Source: CATOSP01 sp965216155
GTDB lineage: Bacteria > Chloroflexota > Dehalococcoidia > Lucifugimonadales > UBA3495
NCBI GenBank assembly: GCA_965216155.1
Contig: CBDCFD010000007.1
Location: 1,674,001 to 1,738,000 of the forward strand
Reading direction: 5' to 3'
Length of the DNA stretch: 64,000 bases
The notes beneath the pieces are model-generated. The model was given only the letters and a program-made list of their open reading frames with translations, was not told the DNA's origin and made no database searches. Shown piece after piece: positions 22,638 to 31,582 of this stretch (position 1 is its first letter; every line of letters starts with the position of its first letter). The translations under genes were made by a program, and so were the position numbers.

Positions 22638-25600
22638 ATGACGACCGTCGAGTCACAGCAGTCTCAAGGCACTTCCGGCCCCGTCCCATCCAACATGTTG
22701 CAGACCGCGCGGTGGCGCTGCATCGGCCCGCCCCGAGGAGGCCGCGTTGTGGCGGTGGCTGGCGATCCGGTTGATTCGATGGTCTTCTACTTCGGGGCCT
22801 GCGCCGGGGGAGTCTGGAAGACCGACGACGGCGGGACCTACTGGCAGAACGTTTCTGACGGCTTCTTCAAGACCGCCGCCGTGGGCGCCCTCGCCGTGTC
22901 GGACAGTGATCACAACGTGGTCTACGCGGGAATGGGCGAGGCTTGCATTCGCGGCGACGTGTCCCACGGCGACGGCCTCTACAGGTCCACCGATGCGGGC
23001 AAGACCTGGACGCATCTCGGTCTGGAGGACACGCGGTACATCTCCCGAATCAGGGTGCATCCCGCCAACCCGGACCTGGTATACGTGGCCGCTCTGGGGC
23101 ACGCTTACGGCCGGAACGAGGAGCGGGGGGTGTTCCGGTCCAGGGACGGTGGGCGCAATTGGGAGAAAGTCCTGTACCGGGATGACCGGTCCGGGGCAAT
23201 CGACCTCTCCATCGACCCCAACAACCCCCGGGTCATTTACGCTACTCTGTGGGACGTCCAGCGGACTCCCTGGAGCATGATTAGCGGCGGCAAGGGCAGC
23301 GGCATCTTCAAGTCGGTGGATGGCGGCGACACCTGGCAAGAGATTACGAGAAACCCCGGACTGCCCACAGGGTTGCTAGGGCGCATTGGAATAGCAGTCT
23401 CACCGGCCAAGACGGGGCGCGTTTGGGCCACCGTAGAGGCCGAGGCCGCTGCCGTATACCGCTCCGACGACGCGGGCGCCACCTGGGAGAAGGTGAGCGA
23501 CAACCAGGACCTTCAGGGCCGGCCCTGGTACTACCAGCACATCTTCGCCGATCCGCAGGACGCCGACACCGTCTGGGTCCTGAATTACGGCGCTTGGAAG
23601 TCAGTGGACGGCGGTAAGAGCTTCGACGAGATCTCAACTCCCCACGGAGATAACCACGACCTGTGGATCGACCCGCGCAACCCCTTGAGAATGATCGAGG
23701 GCAATGACGGTGGGGCATGCGTGAGTTTCAACGGCGGCGGCACATGGTCCACCATCTACAACCAGTTGACGGGCCAGTTCTACCACTTGACTACTGATGA
23801 CCACTATCCATACCGCGTGTACGGGACCCAGCAGGACAACTCCGCCATCTGCGTTCCGTCCCGCAGCCACAAGGGCGCGATCCCCTGGAACGATTGCTAC
23901 ACGGTCGGAAACTCCGAGAGCGGTTACATAGCCCTCCAACCGGGCAACCCGAATGTCGTGTTCTCCGGGGCCATTGGAAGCTCGGCAGGGGGTGGCGGCA
24001 ACCTGCTCCGTTACGACCACGACACGGGTCAGGTCCGCATCATTACCGTCTGGCCGGAGATCCTGACCGGGCGGGGCTCGGTGGAGATGAAGTACCGCTT
24101 CCAGTGGACCTACCCCATCCAGTTTTCTCCCCACGATCCGGATGTCCTGTATGTCGCGGGCAACGTGGCCTTCAGGTCTACCGACCAGGGAAGCAGTTGG
24201 GAGCCTATCAGTCCGGACCTGACCCGGAACGACGCCAGCAAATTGCAGGTCTCGGGCGGCCCGGTGACCAAGGACACATCGGGGGCGGAGACCTACTGCA
24301 CCGTGTTCGCTTTCGTGGAGTCACCTCACGAGAAGGGAGTGTACTGGGCCGGGTCGGATGATGGTCTCGTCCATATCTCCCGGGACGGCGGGCAGAATTG
24401 GGGCAACGTCACGCCCGCCGGACTGCCGCCGTGGAGCCTGGCCACCATGATAGAGGTCTCACCCCACGACCCGGCTTCGGCGTACCTGGCGGCCACCAGG
24501 TACAAGCTGGACGAGCCGCGGCCCATGTTCTTCAAGACCAGTGACTACGGCCAGACCTGGACCGAGATAAACAACGGCATTCCCCAGGACGACATTTCGC
24601 GCGTCATCCGCGAGGACCCGGGGAAGCGGGGTCTGCTATACGCGGGGACCGAAAGCGGGGCCCACGTCTCGTTCAACGACGGTGAGTCCTGGCAGCCCCT
24701 TCAGTCCAACCTACCCATCGTCCCGGTCTACGACTTGCTCATCAAAGATAGCGACCTGATCGCGGCTACCCACGGACGGGCCTTCTGGGTGCTGGACGAC
24801 GTGACCCAACTGCGCCAGATCACCAACAGCCTGGGAGAGAAGGACGCCCATCTACTCAAGCCGCGGACTTCGGTGCGCCTCCGTTCTCCGATGGCGCCGA
24901 GAAATGCGTCATCGGGTAAGAGCTACAGGCTGGGCCTCGGGGCCGATGTCACCTACACTCAGGTCATGGGTCCCGATGATCGCCCGGTGCGCGTGTTCCT
25001 CGATGCTGGAGAGAACCCTCCCAACGGCGCCATTATCACCTACTATTTCAAGGAGAAGCCGGACCCCGAGGTGACTCTAAGCGTCCATGACGGCAGCGGC
25101 GCACTGGTACAGAGTTATTCCAGCAAGCCGCCCGCCGAGGAATCGACAGGCGGCCCGGCGGCCCAACCGTTGAGGGCTGAGGCGGGGATGAACCGCCTCG
25201 TCTGGGACCTACGTTACCCCAATGCCCGTAAAGTGACCGGCGACAAGACTACGGAAGACATGACGACCGGGCCGGTTGCCCCGCCAGGAACCTACTCCGT
25301 GACCCTGACCACCGGTGGGCAGCCGCAAACACAGAGCTTCGAGTTGGTCGCGGACCCCAGGTCCGGCGCGGACCAGGCCGACTACGATTCCCAGTTCGAG
25401 GCGCACATCAAAATCCGTGACAAACTGTCTGAGACCCACGATTACATCAACCAGCTTCGCCACGTCCGGCAGCAGGTCGAAGAGTGGGAGCGGCGCGGCC
25501 ATGGGCACGAGACGTTGGTCCAAGCCGCGGGCAGTCTCAAGCGCAAGCTGACCGACATCGAGGACGACCTGATTCAGGTCGCTTACACCGGCGCGAGGGA

Positions 25601-25841
25601 CCGCCTGAACCTGCCTGTCAAGCTAAACCGTCAGTTGGCGGAGTTGCTCGCGGTGGTTGCCAGCGCGGATTTTGCCCCACCGCAGCAAGCCCTCCAGGTA
25701 TTCGGCCAGCTATCCGAGAGGATCGACATCAAGACCAGCTTGCTTCAGAACGTAATCGACGAGGATGTACCGCGGTTCGTGGACTTGGTCCACGAGCTAG
25801 AGGTCCCCACCATCTCGCCCAACCCGTCGGAAACCGCTTAG
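22638..25841 (+). CDS. Large Asp-box (BNR/sortilin-like) beta-propeller protein
   Basis: The 1067-residue protein carries at least ten Asp-box motifs (S-x-D-x-G-x-T-W): RSTDAGKTW, RSRDGGRNW, KSVDGGDTW, RSDDAGATW, ISRDGGQNW, KTSDYGQTW and others, spread over residues 60-690. That fits two stacked propellers as in VPS10/sortilin-type and sialidase-like proteins. The last 350 residues hold a beta-sandwich-like segment and a helical tail. Proteins of this layout are usually secreted, but the N-terminus (MTTVESQQSQGTSGP) shows no signal peptide. GGGAGG upstream of the ATG makes the start firm. It may bind or process glycans or peptides; activity is unknown. Confidence 0.8.
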   Translation: MTTVESQQSQGTSGPVPSNMLQTARWRCIGPPRGGRVVAVAGDPVDSMVFYFGACAGGVWKTDDGGTYWQNVSDGFFKTAAVGALAVSDSDHNVVYAGMGEACIRGDVSHGDGLYRSTDAGKTWTHLGLEDTRYISRIRVHPANPDLVYVAALGHAYGRNEERGVFRSRDGGRNWEKVLYRDDRSGAIDLSIDPNNPRVIYATLWDVQRTPWSMISGGKGSGIFKSVDGGDTWQEITRNPGLPTGLLGRIGIAVSPAKTGRVWATVEAEAAAVYRSDDAGATWEKVSDNQDLQGRPWYYQHIFADPQDADTVWVLNYGAWKSVDGGKSFDEISTPHGDNHDLWIDPRNPLRMIEGNDGGACVSFNGGGTWSTIYNQLTGQFYHLTTDDHYPYRVYGTQQDNSAICVPSRSHKGAIPWNDCYTVGNSESGYIALQPGNPNVVFSGAIGSSAGGGGNLLRYDHDTGQVRIITVWPEILTGRGSVEMKYRFQWTYPIQFSPHDPDVLYVAGNVAFRSTDQGSSWEPISPDLTRNDASKLQVSGGPVTKDTSGAETYCTVFAFVESPHEKGVYWAGSDDGLVHISRDGGQNWGNVTPAGLPPWSLATMIEVSPHDPASAYLAATRYKLDEPRPMFFKTSDYGQTWTEINNGIPQDDISRVIREDPGKRGLLYAGTESGAHVSFNDGESWQPLQSNLPIVPVYDLLIKDSDLIAATHGRAFWVLDDVTQLRQITNSLGEKDAHLLKPRTSVRLRSPMAPRNASSGKSYRLGLGADVTYTQVMGPDDRPVRVFLDAGENPPNGAIITYYFKEKPDPEVTLSVHDGSGALVQSYSSKPPAEESTGGPAAQPLRAEAGMNRLVWDLRYPNARKVTGDKTTEDMTTGPVAPPGTYSVTLTTGGQPQTQSFELVADPRSGADQADYDSQFEAHIKIRDKLSETHDYINQLRHVRQQVEEWERRGHGHETLVQAAGSLKRKLTDIEDDLIQVAYTGARDRLNLPVKLNRQLAELLAVVASADFAPPQQALQVFGQLSERIDIKTSLLQNVIDEDVPRFVDLVHELEVPTISPNPSETA

Positions 25842-25936
25842 AAACTGGCCGGGGTGGGATGATGGGAGCAGAGGAGCGGTGTGGTAATATGGTTCAGGAC
25901 CTCTGGACCTTGACTGGAGGCGAGTAGGCAGGATGA

Positions 25937-26998
25937 ATGACGACAACCGTTAACGCCCAAGGCGAACAGACTTCCGGTACCGGCGAGTACTTGGAGTTGA
26001 CCAGGCAAATCAGGCAAGAGGGGTTGCTGGATAAGCAGCCCCTCTATTACTGGATGAAGATACTCTCCACGGTGGGGTTACTGGCCCTGTCGATCACATT
26101 CATGGCCGTTATCGACACCCTTTGGCTCCACCTGCTAAATGCCGTGTTCCTGGCCGCCGTCTTCGCCCAACTCGCCTTCCTGGGCCACGACTCGGGGCAC
26201 AGGCAGGTCTTTGCCTCGGGCCGCTGGAACGACATGATGGGACTGGCTGTGGCCTTCTTGCTGGGCATGGAGCGGACCTGGTGGGTGGAGAAACACAACC
26301 GGCACCACAGCAACCCCAACCAGACCGGGATGGACCCGGACATTGACATACCCGTGCTGGCCTTTTCCGAAGAAGAGGCGATGGAGAAGCGCGGCTTCTA
26401 CAGATTTCTGGTCAAGTACCAGCCCTTCTTGTTCTTCCCCATGCTGAGCATGGAAGGCATGTTCGGTCTCAGGCTGGCCGGGATTCAGTACCTGATGCAC
26501 AACAAGGTGAAGTACCCGGTGGTCGAGCCGCTGCTGATGGCGGGTCATTTCGTGGCGTACCTGGGCCTGGTGTTTCTCCTGATGCCGCCTTGGCAAGGGG
26601 CGCTCTTCATACTGGCGCATCAACTCTTGTTTGGGCTGCACATGGGCTTGGTGTTCGCCCCCAACCACAAGGGGATGCCCATCCTTGATGAGAAAGACCA
26701 GACAAGCTACCTGCGAAGGCAGGCAATCACGTCCCGCAACATCAAGCCCAATCCCCTGATCGACTTCATCTACGGCGGGCTCAACTACCAGATCGAGCAT
26801 CACCTGTACCCGAACATGCCCCGCAACCGGCTCAACGAGGCCCGAAGGATCGTCCGGGCATTCTGCCGCAGCCGCGGCGTCCCCTACCACGAGACTGGCG
26901 TCGTCCGCTCCCAGCGGGAAATTCTTGGCTTTCTGCACCGGGTGAGCGCACCGCTTCGGATGCGTTCCAGTGCCGGTGTGGACCAGGCCGCCGCATAG
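25937..26998 (+). CDS. Membrane fatty acid desaturase (acyl-lipid/linoleoyl-CoA desaturase-like)
   Basis: Three histidine boxes of di-iron membrane desaturases are visible: HDSGH (residues 84-88), HNRHH (120-124) and QIEHH near residue 280. The Gln-containing third box is typical of front-end and DesA3-type desaturases. Four to six hydrophobic helices surround them. It inserts a cis double bond in a membrane acyl chain using electrons from a reductase not found nearby. The length of 353 residues is normal. A hairpin overlaps its stop codon, so it is probably transcribed alone or with the gene before it. Confidence 0.9.
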   Translation: MTTTVNAQGEQTSGTGEYLELTRQIRQEGLLDKQPLYYWMKILSTVGLLALSITFMAVIDTLWLHLLNAVFLAAVFAQLAFLGHDSGHRQVFASGRWNDMMGLAVAFLLGMERTWWVEKHNRHHSNPNQTGMDPDIDIPVLAFSEEEAMEKRGFYRFLVKYQPFLFFPMLSMEGMFGLRLAGIQYLMHNKVKYPVVEPLLMAGHFVAYLGLVFLLMPPWQGALFILAHQLLFGLHMGLVFAPNHKGMPILDEKDQTSYLRRQAITSRNIKPNPLIDFIYGGLNYQIEHHLYPNMPRNRLNEARRIVRAFCRSRGVPYHETGVVRSQREILGFLHRVSAPLRMRSSAGVDQAAA

Positions 26999-27008
26999 CG
27001 CGGCCTGG
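26983..27008. terminator. Hairpin between convergent genes
   Basis: CCAGGCCGC and GCGGCCTGG pair perfectly (9 bp) around an 8-base loop that includes the desaturase stop codon. It lies just before the convergent gene ending at 27013; a shared terminator is likely. Confidence 0.55.
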
Positions 27009-27012
27009 GCTG

Positions 27013-28098
27013 CTAGCCGGGGACCACGTCCCTGAGATTGGGCATTACTTCCTGGGCCAGCAGCCGCATTGACTTCTCCCAACCGGCCTGGTCTTCCATG
27101 TAATCGTAGATAAGGACGAGCAGGGTCCCGAACCCGCCGGACATCTCGTAAAGCCGCCTTAGTTTAGCTTCGACCGTGGCGGGCGACCCGATCATCCACT
27201 GGTGCTCAGCCAGGTATTCAGGGGTCACCTGGTCGTCCGGGACGCTCTGGTCGTGCTTGAAGGTCTTGAGCAGATCGAAGTTCTGGAACAGCGGGATCAG
27301 GTAATCTCGCCACACCCGGCCCAGCATCCCGTTGACGCTCTTTTCCCAGGCTTCGTCGTCGGAATCGGCGATGAACACGTCTCTTACGATGCGCCATTCC
27401 CGGCGCGACGGCGTTAGCCCGGTACGTGCCGCGCCCTCGGACACCGCTTCCCAATGGCTGGCTATATATTCGGCATTCAGGCCCAGGCTCAGCGGTATGA
27501 ACCCGCGCTCTCCGGCGATCTTCAGGGTCTCCGAGGCAATGCTCGCTGCGGCGACGCCAATGGGCGGATAAGGCTTTTGGTAGGGTTGAAGAAAGTATCT
27601 AAGGAATCCGAACATCTCCTCAGGAATGTTCACGTTCCAGTATTTGCCCTTGTACTCGAAGGGTCCTTGGTTCTGCCAAATCTTGAGGATGATGTCCAGG
27701 GATTCCCGGGTCATATCCCGGTGCTGGCCGCCAACCCCGTCGACGTCGAACAGTGCGTAGTCGCTGGGTAATCCACCGGAACCTATGCCGAACATGAAGC
27801 GGCCCTGGGCCATGTGGTCCAGGTAGGCGACGCGGTGGGCAAGCTCAGCCGGGTGATGATACGGGAGCAAGTGGACCCCGGTCGCCAGTTTGATGTTCTT
27901 CGTCCGGGTCAACGCTTGGGCAATCATCAAGTCGGGCGCGGGAATAGGCTCCCAGGGGCTGGTAAAGTGCTCGCCAATCCACGCCTCGTCGAAGCCCAGT
28001 TCGTCGGCCAATTCCAAGCAGTCCAGGTCCCACTGGTGGGCCTGGAAGACGTCCCGCTCCGGCGGATGGGAGGGCATCATAAATAGACCGTACTTCAT
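27013..28098 (-). CDS. LLM-class flavin-dependent oxidoreductase
   Basis: A 361-residue luciferase-like monooxygenase: MKYGLFMMPSHPPERD, GFDEAWIGEHFTSPWEPIPA, LATGVHLLPYHHPAELAHRV and FMFGIGSGGLPSD. This order resembles alkanal/limonene-type monooxygenases. It parallels the protein at 3302-4474, including the C-terminal SGGFGTLLVL block. GGAGC stands before the ATG. It is a single-gene unit with convergent and divergent neighbours. Substrate unknown. Confidence 0.88.
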   Translation of the reverse strand: MKYGLFMMPSHPPERDVFQAHQWDLDCLELADELGFDEAWIGEHFTSPWEPIPAPDLMIAQALTRTKNIKLATGVHLLPYHHPAELAHRVAYLDHMAQGRFMFGIGSGGLPSDYALFDVDGVGGQHRDMTRESLDIILKIWQNQGPFEYKGKYWNVNIPEEMFGFLRYFLQPYQKPYPPIGVAAASIASETLKIAGERGFIPLSLGLNAEYIASHWEAVSEGAARTGLTPSRREWRIVRDVFIADSDDEAWEKSVNGMLGRVWRDYLIPLFQNFDLLKTFKHDQSVPDDQVTPEYLAEHQWMIGSPATVEAKLRRLYEMSGGFGTLLVLIYDYMEDQAGWEKSMRLLAQEVMPNLRDVVPG

Positions 28099-28328
28099 GG
28101 CCCGCTCCTTAACTGTTACAACTACTTTCTAGGTTTGCCCATGAATGGTAGGGATACTACTCTCCCCGTTGTGCGCCGTCCAGTGGTGTTACGGAATGGG
28201 CCTTTCACATAATCGGAATTCGCAGTACACTTGACGGCGTCCGAGGGTTAATCACCCTGAAGGAGGCTCGCTTCGGCGGTTCATTGGTCAGGTTGCGGGA
28301 TTATTTTGGACCCGATGGAAGGTAGCGG

Positions 28329-29627
28329 TTGGTCCAGTACAAGGTAGTCTCTGACTCCGTGAGGAGAGTCCGAGGCGGATTCTACGGCTGGTGGCTAACC
28401 GCGGTTGCCGCATTCATCATGGTCATCGGTTCCGTGCCGATGTTCCAGGGTATGCCCGCGTGGTTCGTGGTCTTGGAGCGGGAATTTTCGTGGAGCCGCG
28501 CACAACTTTCCCTCGCTTTTTCCTTTACCCGCGTAGAGGGGACCGTGATGGGGCCGGTGGCCGGTTACCTGGTGGACAAGCTGGGGCCGAGAAAAATGGT
28601 GCTCCTCGGGTTGCCGGTCCTGGGTCTGGGCTTCCTGCTCTTCAGCCGGGTCCATCATCTATGGCAGTTCTACGCCGCCTTTGTGGTCATGAGCATGGGC
28701 GGCGGCTTCGGTACCTGGTTGCCCATGATGACCGTCCTGAACCACTGGTTCCTAAGACGGCGGTCGTTGGCAATGGCGTTGGCCATGGAGGGATTCGCTC
28801 TCGGCGGGATCGTGCTGGTGCCGTTTTTGGCCTGGGCGATCGACCCCGACGCGCCGGACCGGATGGGCTGGAGGACGACCGCCGCTGGGATAGGACTGGG
28901 TATTATAGTCCTCGCGTGGCCTGTCTCCCGGTTGGTGCGAAACAGGCCGGAGCAATACGGACTTCACCCCGATGGACAGCGGCCCGCCCGGGTAACTGCG
29001 CCGGATCCGACTTCTCCTGCCAGCCATCTGCCCGACTACACCTGGCAGATGGCCGTTCGCACCGGAAGTTTTTGGCTCATCACCATGGGCCACGCCTGCT
29101 CGTCCATAGTCATCGTGACGCTCATGGTCCACCTGGGGCCGCTGCTAGACGACCGGGGATTCTCCATCCAGACCATAGGCTGGGTCGTAGCCACTTACAC
29201 GGGTGTCGGGGCGGTATTCACCCTGATCGCAGGGTACGTCGGAGACCGGGTCTCGATCCGCCTGGCGCTATTTGCATTTTCCGTGGTCCAGTCAGCGGCT
29301 GTTGTAGTGCTGCTGGTGGCTCGCACCGAATTGATGGCATTTGCCTTCGCAGTGCTTCTGGGCATCGGGTTCGGCGGAAGGACGCCCCTGACCACTGCGA
29401 TCCGCGGCGCATATTTTGGCCGCCGCGCCTTCGCAAGCATCACGGGCGTATCAATGATCCCCATGAATATACTATTGCTGATCGCGCCCCTGTTCGCGGG
29501 GATCATGTTCGATGAGCGGGGCAGCTACGCGGTCCCATTTCTGACGATAGCGGCCGTAAGCTTTCTCGGCGCGCTCATGTTCCTGCTGCTCCGCGAGCCG
29601 CCCTCATCCTCGGAGGATGGTTCTTAG
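28329..29627 (+). CDS. MFS transporter, monocarboxylate/oxalate-formate type
   Basis: A twelve-helix carrier of 432 residues that aligns throughout with the protein at 1065-2429: GGFYGWWLTAVAAFIMVIG, WFVVLEREFSWSRAQLSLAF, GGGFGTWLPMMTVLN and the paired C-terminal signature RGAYFGRRAFASITG. It should import or export a small organic acid. The start used is TTG at 28329, with GGAAGG a few bases upstream; a GTG about ten codons in is an alternative. It lies between two flavin/thiol enzyme genes that point the other way. Confidence 0.86.
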   Translation: MVQYKVVSDSVRRVRGGFYGWWLTAVAAFIMVIGSVPMFQGMPAWFVVLEREFSWSRAQLSLAFSFTRVEGTVMGPVAGYLVDKLGPRKMVLLGLPVLGLGFLLFSRVHHLWQFYAAFVVMSMGGGFGTWLPMMTVLNHWFLRRRSLAMALAMEGFALGGIVLVPFLAWAIDPDAPDRMGWRTTAAGIGLGIIVLAWPVSRLVRNRPEQYGLHPDGQRPARVTAPDPTSPASHLPDYTWQMAVRTGSFWLITMGHACSSIVIVTLMVHLGPLLDDRGFSIQTIGWVVATYTGVGAVFTLIAGYVGDRVSIRLALFAFSVVQSAAVVVLLVARTELMAFAFAVLLGIGFGGRTPLTTAIRGAYFGRRAFASITGVSMIPMNILLLIAPLFAGIMFDERGSYAVPFLTIAAVSFLGALMFLLLREPPSSSEDGS

Positions 29628-29643
29628 GACCCGTAAATCACGG

Positions 29644-30228
29644 TTAGGAAATGCTGCGAGCTAGCAGTTCCCTGATCTCGGTCACGCTGGCATTCTGCCA
29701 GGATCGGGCTCTAGATGCAGTCCGGGCGCGGCGCTCTCGTCCGAAGTCCTGATCGGAAATGTTCGGGTTCTCGGAGCGGATGTCCTTCTCGATCTGCTCC
29801 ATTTCCTGCTCGGCAATCTCCGGCCGCTCAATCCAGTGGCAAATGTACTTGTGGTCCTCGGTGTAAAAGACAGCGGTGGGGATGGACATCCATTGGCCGT
29901 TCTTTAGGAACTCGTTCATGATGTCGTGGTTCTCGTCCCTGGGGAAGACGACCATTCGGATTCCGGACGCCTCGGAAAGCCTGGCCAGCACAGGCAGACC
30001 CCGGACGACATCGCCACACCAGTCCTCGCCGAGTACCAGCATTTTAACGGGGCCGTTGCTCTTTGCGGCCAGTCCCCTGAGGGCCGCGGTGTCCTCCGCG
30101 CTCACGCTGAAGTTGTTGTAGAACTCCTCGAAACGGGCCTTGTTGACCTTAATCTGGTCCATGTAGGCTTCGTAGCTGATTCCTTGCTCGAACCTCTGGG
30201 GAGTTACGACGCTGGCTTGCTGAGTCAT
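29644..30228 (-). CDS. Thioredoxin-family protein with a single active-site cysteine (WCGD)
   Basis: About 195 residues. The thioredoxin core is visible as VKMLVLGEDWCGDVVRGLPV, then SIPTAVFYTEDH, with the cis-Pro in IPTAV. The active site WCGD keeps the first Cys but lacks the second, so it cannot do ordinary disulfide exchange. Similar WCGD proteins are common in bacteria and poorly understood. The ATG at 30228 has GAGGAGC before it; the longer frame has no such site. A glutaredoxin gene lies about 100 bases upstream on the same strand, possibly co-transcribed. Confidence 0.8.
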   Translation of the reverse strand: MTQQASVVTPQRFEQGISYEAYMDQIKVNKARFEEFYNNFSVSAEDTAALRGLAAKSNGPVKMLVLGEDWCGDVVRGLPVLARLSEASGIRMVVFPRDENHDIMNEFLKNGQWMSIPTAVFYTEDHKYICHWIERPEIAEQEMEQIEKDIRSENPNISDQDFGRERRARTASRARSWQNASVTEIRELLARSIS

Positions 30229-30329
30229 TCTTCTGCTCCTCTCTGTCAATCCGGTTTGGCGGTGCACCAAAGCGATGATCCAAGTGACTGGCGGTTCTGA
30301 ATGGGCCAACGGCCCATCTAACCGATTTC

Positions 30330-30557
30330 TCAACCAGTGCGCCCTTCGAAACCGATCTCTACGCGGCCATCAGGGTAGAGGATGATGGGCACTGTGTCGC
30401 CGTAATCCAGGGCTTCGTCCAGGGTGTCCTGGCTCTGGTCGACGCGGCGTTCTTCGTACTCGATGCCCTCCCTGGCCCATTTGCCGCGAAGGTGGTCGCA
30501 GGCAGGACAAACGGTTAGTGTATAAACAATTGGAATCGCTGCAGGGATAGCTGCCAT
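30330..30557 (-). CDS. Glutaredoxin-like protein (CPAC)
   Basis: A 75-residue protein beginning MAAIPAAIPIVYTLTVCPAC with the active site Cys17-Pro-Ala-Cys20, then the cis-Pro region GDTVPIILYPDG and the terminal GFEG loop. It is a small dithiol glutaredoxin that reduces disulfides or glutathionylated proteins. GGAGG six bases before the ATG at 30557 sets the start two codons inside the longest frame. It precedes the WCGD thioredoxin-like gene. Confidence 0.8.
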   Translation of the reverse strand: MAAIPAAIPIVYTLTVCPACDHLRGKWAREGIEYEERRVDQSQDTLDEALDYGDTVPIILYPDGRVEIGFEGRTG

Positions 30558-30563
30558 GAGCAA

Positions 30564-31085
30564 CCTCCGCGTATGGATTTAGGCCATTCTACAACGCGTG
30601 GCATGGCATGTCATCAAGGCTTGGTCGACGCTGATGGCGTCTGGTTTGTTCTCTAGAATGGGGTATTCCAGTCAAACCCGGAAAGCCGGAAACCAAAAAT
30701 GGTCCGGGCCCGGAGGGCCCCAATGTCAGGGGTGTGTGGAATGCGGAAGGACCCCAGGAAGGGCGAGTGGGCAGGGTCGGAAGATAAACGCCATCGCATA
30801 TCCTACCGTGATTGAGGCTGGGGTTCTTGATTAGAGTCATTATGAGGCATTTTGTGACATTCGTTCCCATCGGGAGGGTAAGGGTTTGGGTGTGTCTGAT
30901 GTGTGCTTATAGTGATGATAGGGGGTAAGACCGGGGAATTACAGGGGCTGATGTCAGTGGGATTCGCGTGTGTGCTCCGTAGGCTACGCTCAGGATGAGT
31001 GGGTTAGGCCGGTGCGCTTGGGATTAGCGGCGGCAAGAGCGGCACCGGCCGGCCAATGGTCCGAATGACCCGCCCCAAGGCTGCC
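30564..31085. other. Intergenic region without a convincing gene
   Basis: About 520 bases. The open frames here lack ribosome sites and domain signatures. GGGCCC occurs twice, three bases apart, at 30706-30720. No tRNA-like fold or CRISPR repeat was seen. It may be a decayed or repeat-derived stretch; the promoter for the next gene starts at 31086. Confidence 0.5.
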
Positions 31086-31114
31086 TTGTCTGCCCGCCCG
31101 GCCCCGGATATAAT
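31086..31114 (+). promoter_or_regulatory. Sigma-70-like promoter of the ABM monooxygenase gene
   Basis: TTGTCT (31086-31091), a 17-base spacer and TATAAT (31109-31114) lie about 115 bases before the ATG at 31229. The long GC-rich leader contains no recognised riboswitch. Confidence 0.55.
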
Positions 31115-31228
31115 TGCGCTGGCCTCGCGCCGGAGGCGGCAACGGGCGTTCCGGCCGCGTCCAACGCAAGTCCCATTCAGGCTAAACCAGGAACGAAAAT
31201 GGGGAATTGATCCGACCGAGGAGGCGAT

Positions 31229-31561
31229 ATGATAGCCTTGATAGTCACCATTCAGATTCAGCCGGACAAGAAGGAAGCATTCATGGCGTCCTTGCACGGC
31301 GACGCCGTCGGCTCAAACAACGACGAGCCAGGTTGCTACCGGTTCGACGTGCTTCAGGACAACGAAGACGCAAACACCATCCACCTTTATGAGGTGTACC
31401 ACGACGATGCCGCCGTCGAGGCCCACCGCGCCGCCCCCCACTACCTCAAATGGCGTGAGGAGGTGGCCGACTGGTTCGCAGCGGAAACGGTCCGGCGGTT
31501 GGCTACGCCTGTGTATCCCCCTGAAGGGGCATGGCACAAGCGGCCACCGGTATCCGAGTAA
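31229..31561 (+). CDS. Antibiotic-biosynthesis-monooxygenase (ABM/YgiN-like) family protein
   Basis: A 110-residue single ferredoxin-like domain: MIALIVTIQIQPDKKEAFMA, then EPGCYRFDVLQDNEDANTIH and LYEVYHDDAAVEAHRAAPHY. This is the ABM pattern, in which a homodimer oxidises quinols or polyketide-like phenols without a cofactor. GAGGAGG precedes the ATG. It converges with the aminotransferase gene after 21 bases. Its role is probably accessory to aromatic oxidation, inferred from the family. Confidence 0.85.
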   Translation: MIALIVTIQIQPDKKEAFMASLHGDAVGSNNDEPGCYRFDVLQDNEDANTIHLYEVYHDDAAVEAHRAAPHYLKWREEVADWFAAETVRRLATPVYPPEGAWHKRPPVSE

Positions 31562-31582
31562 AGAAGGAAGACCCTCTGGGAC

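Noticed and set aside
30589..30870. A 93-residue minus-strand frame in the intergenic region
   Set aside because: No ribosome site and composition unlike neighbouring proteins; probably repeat-derived.
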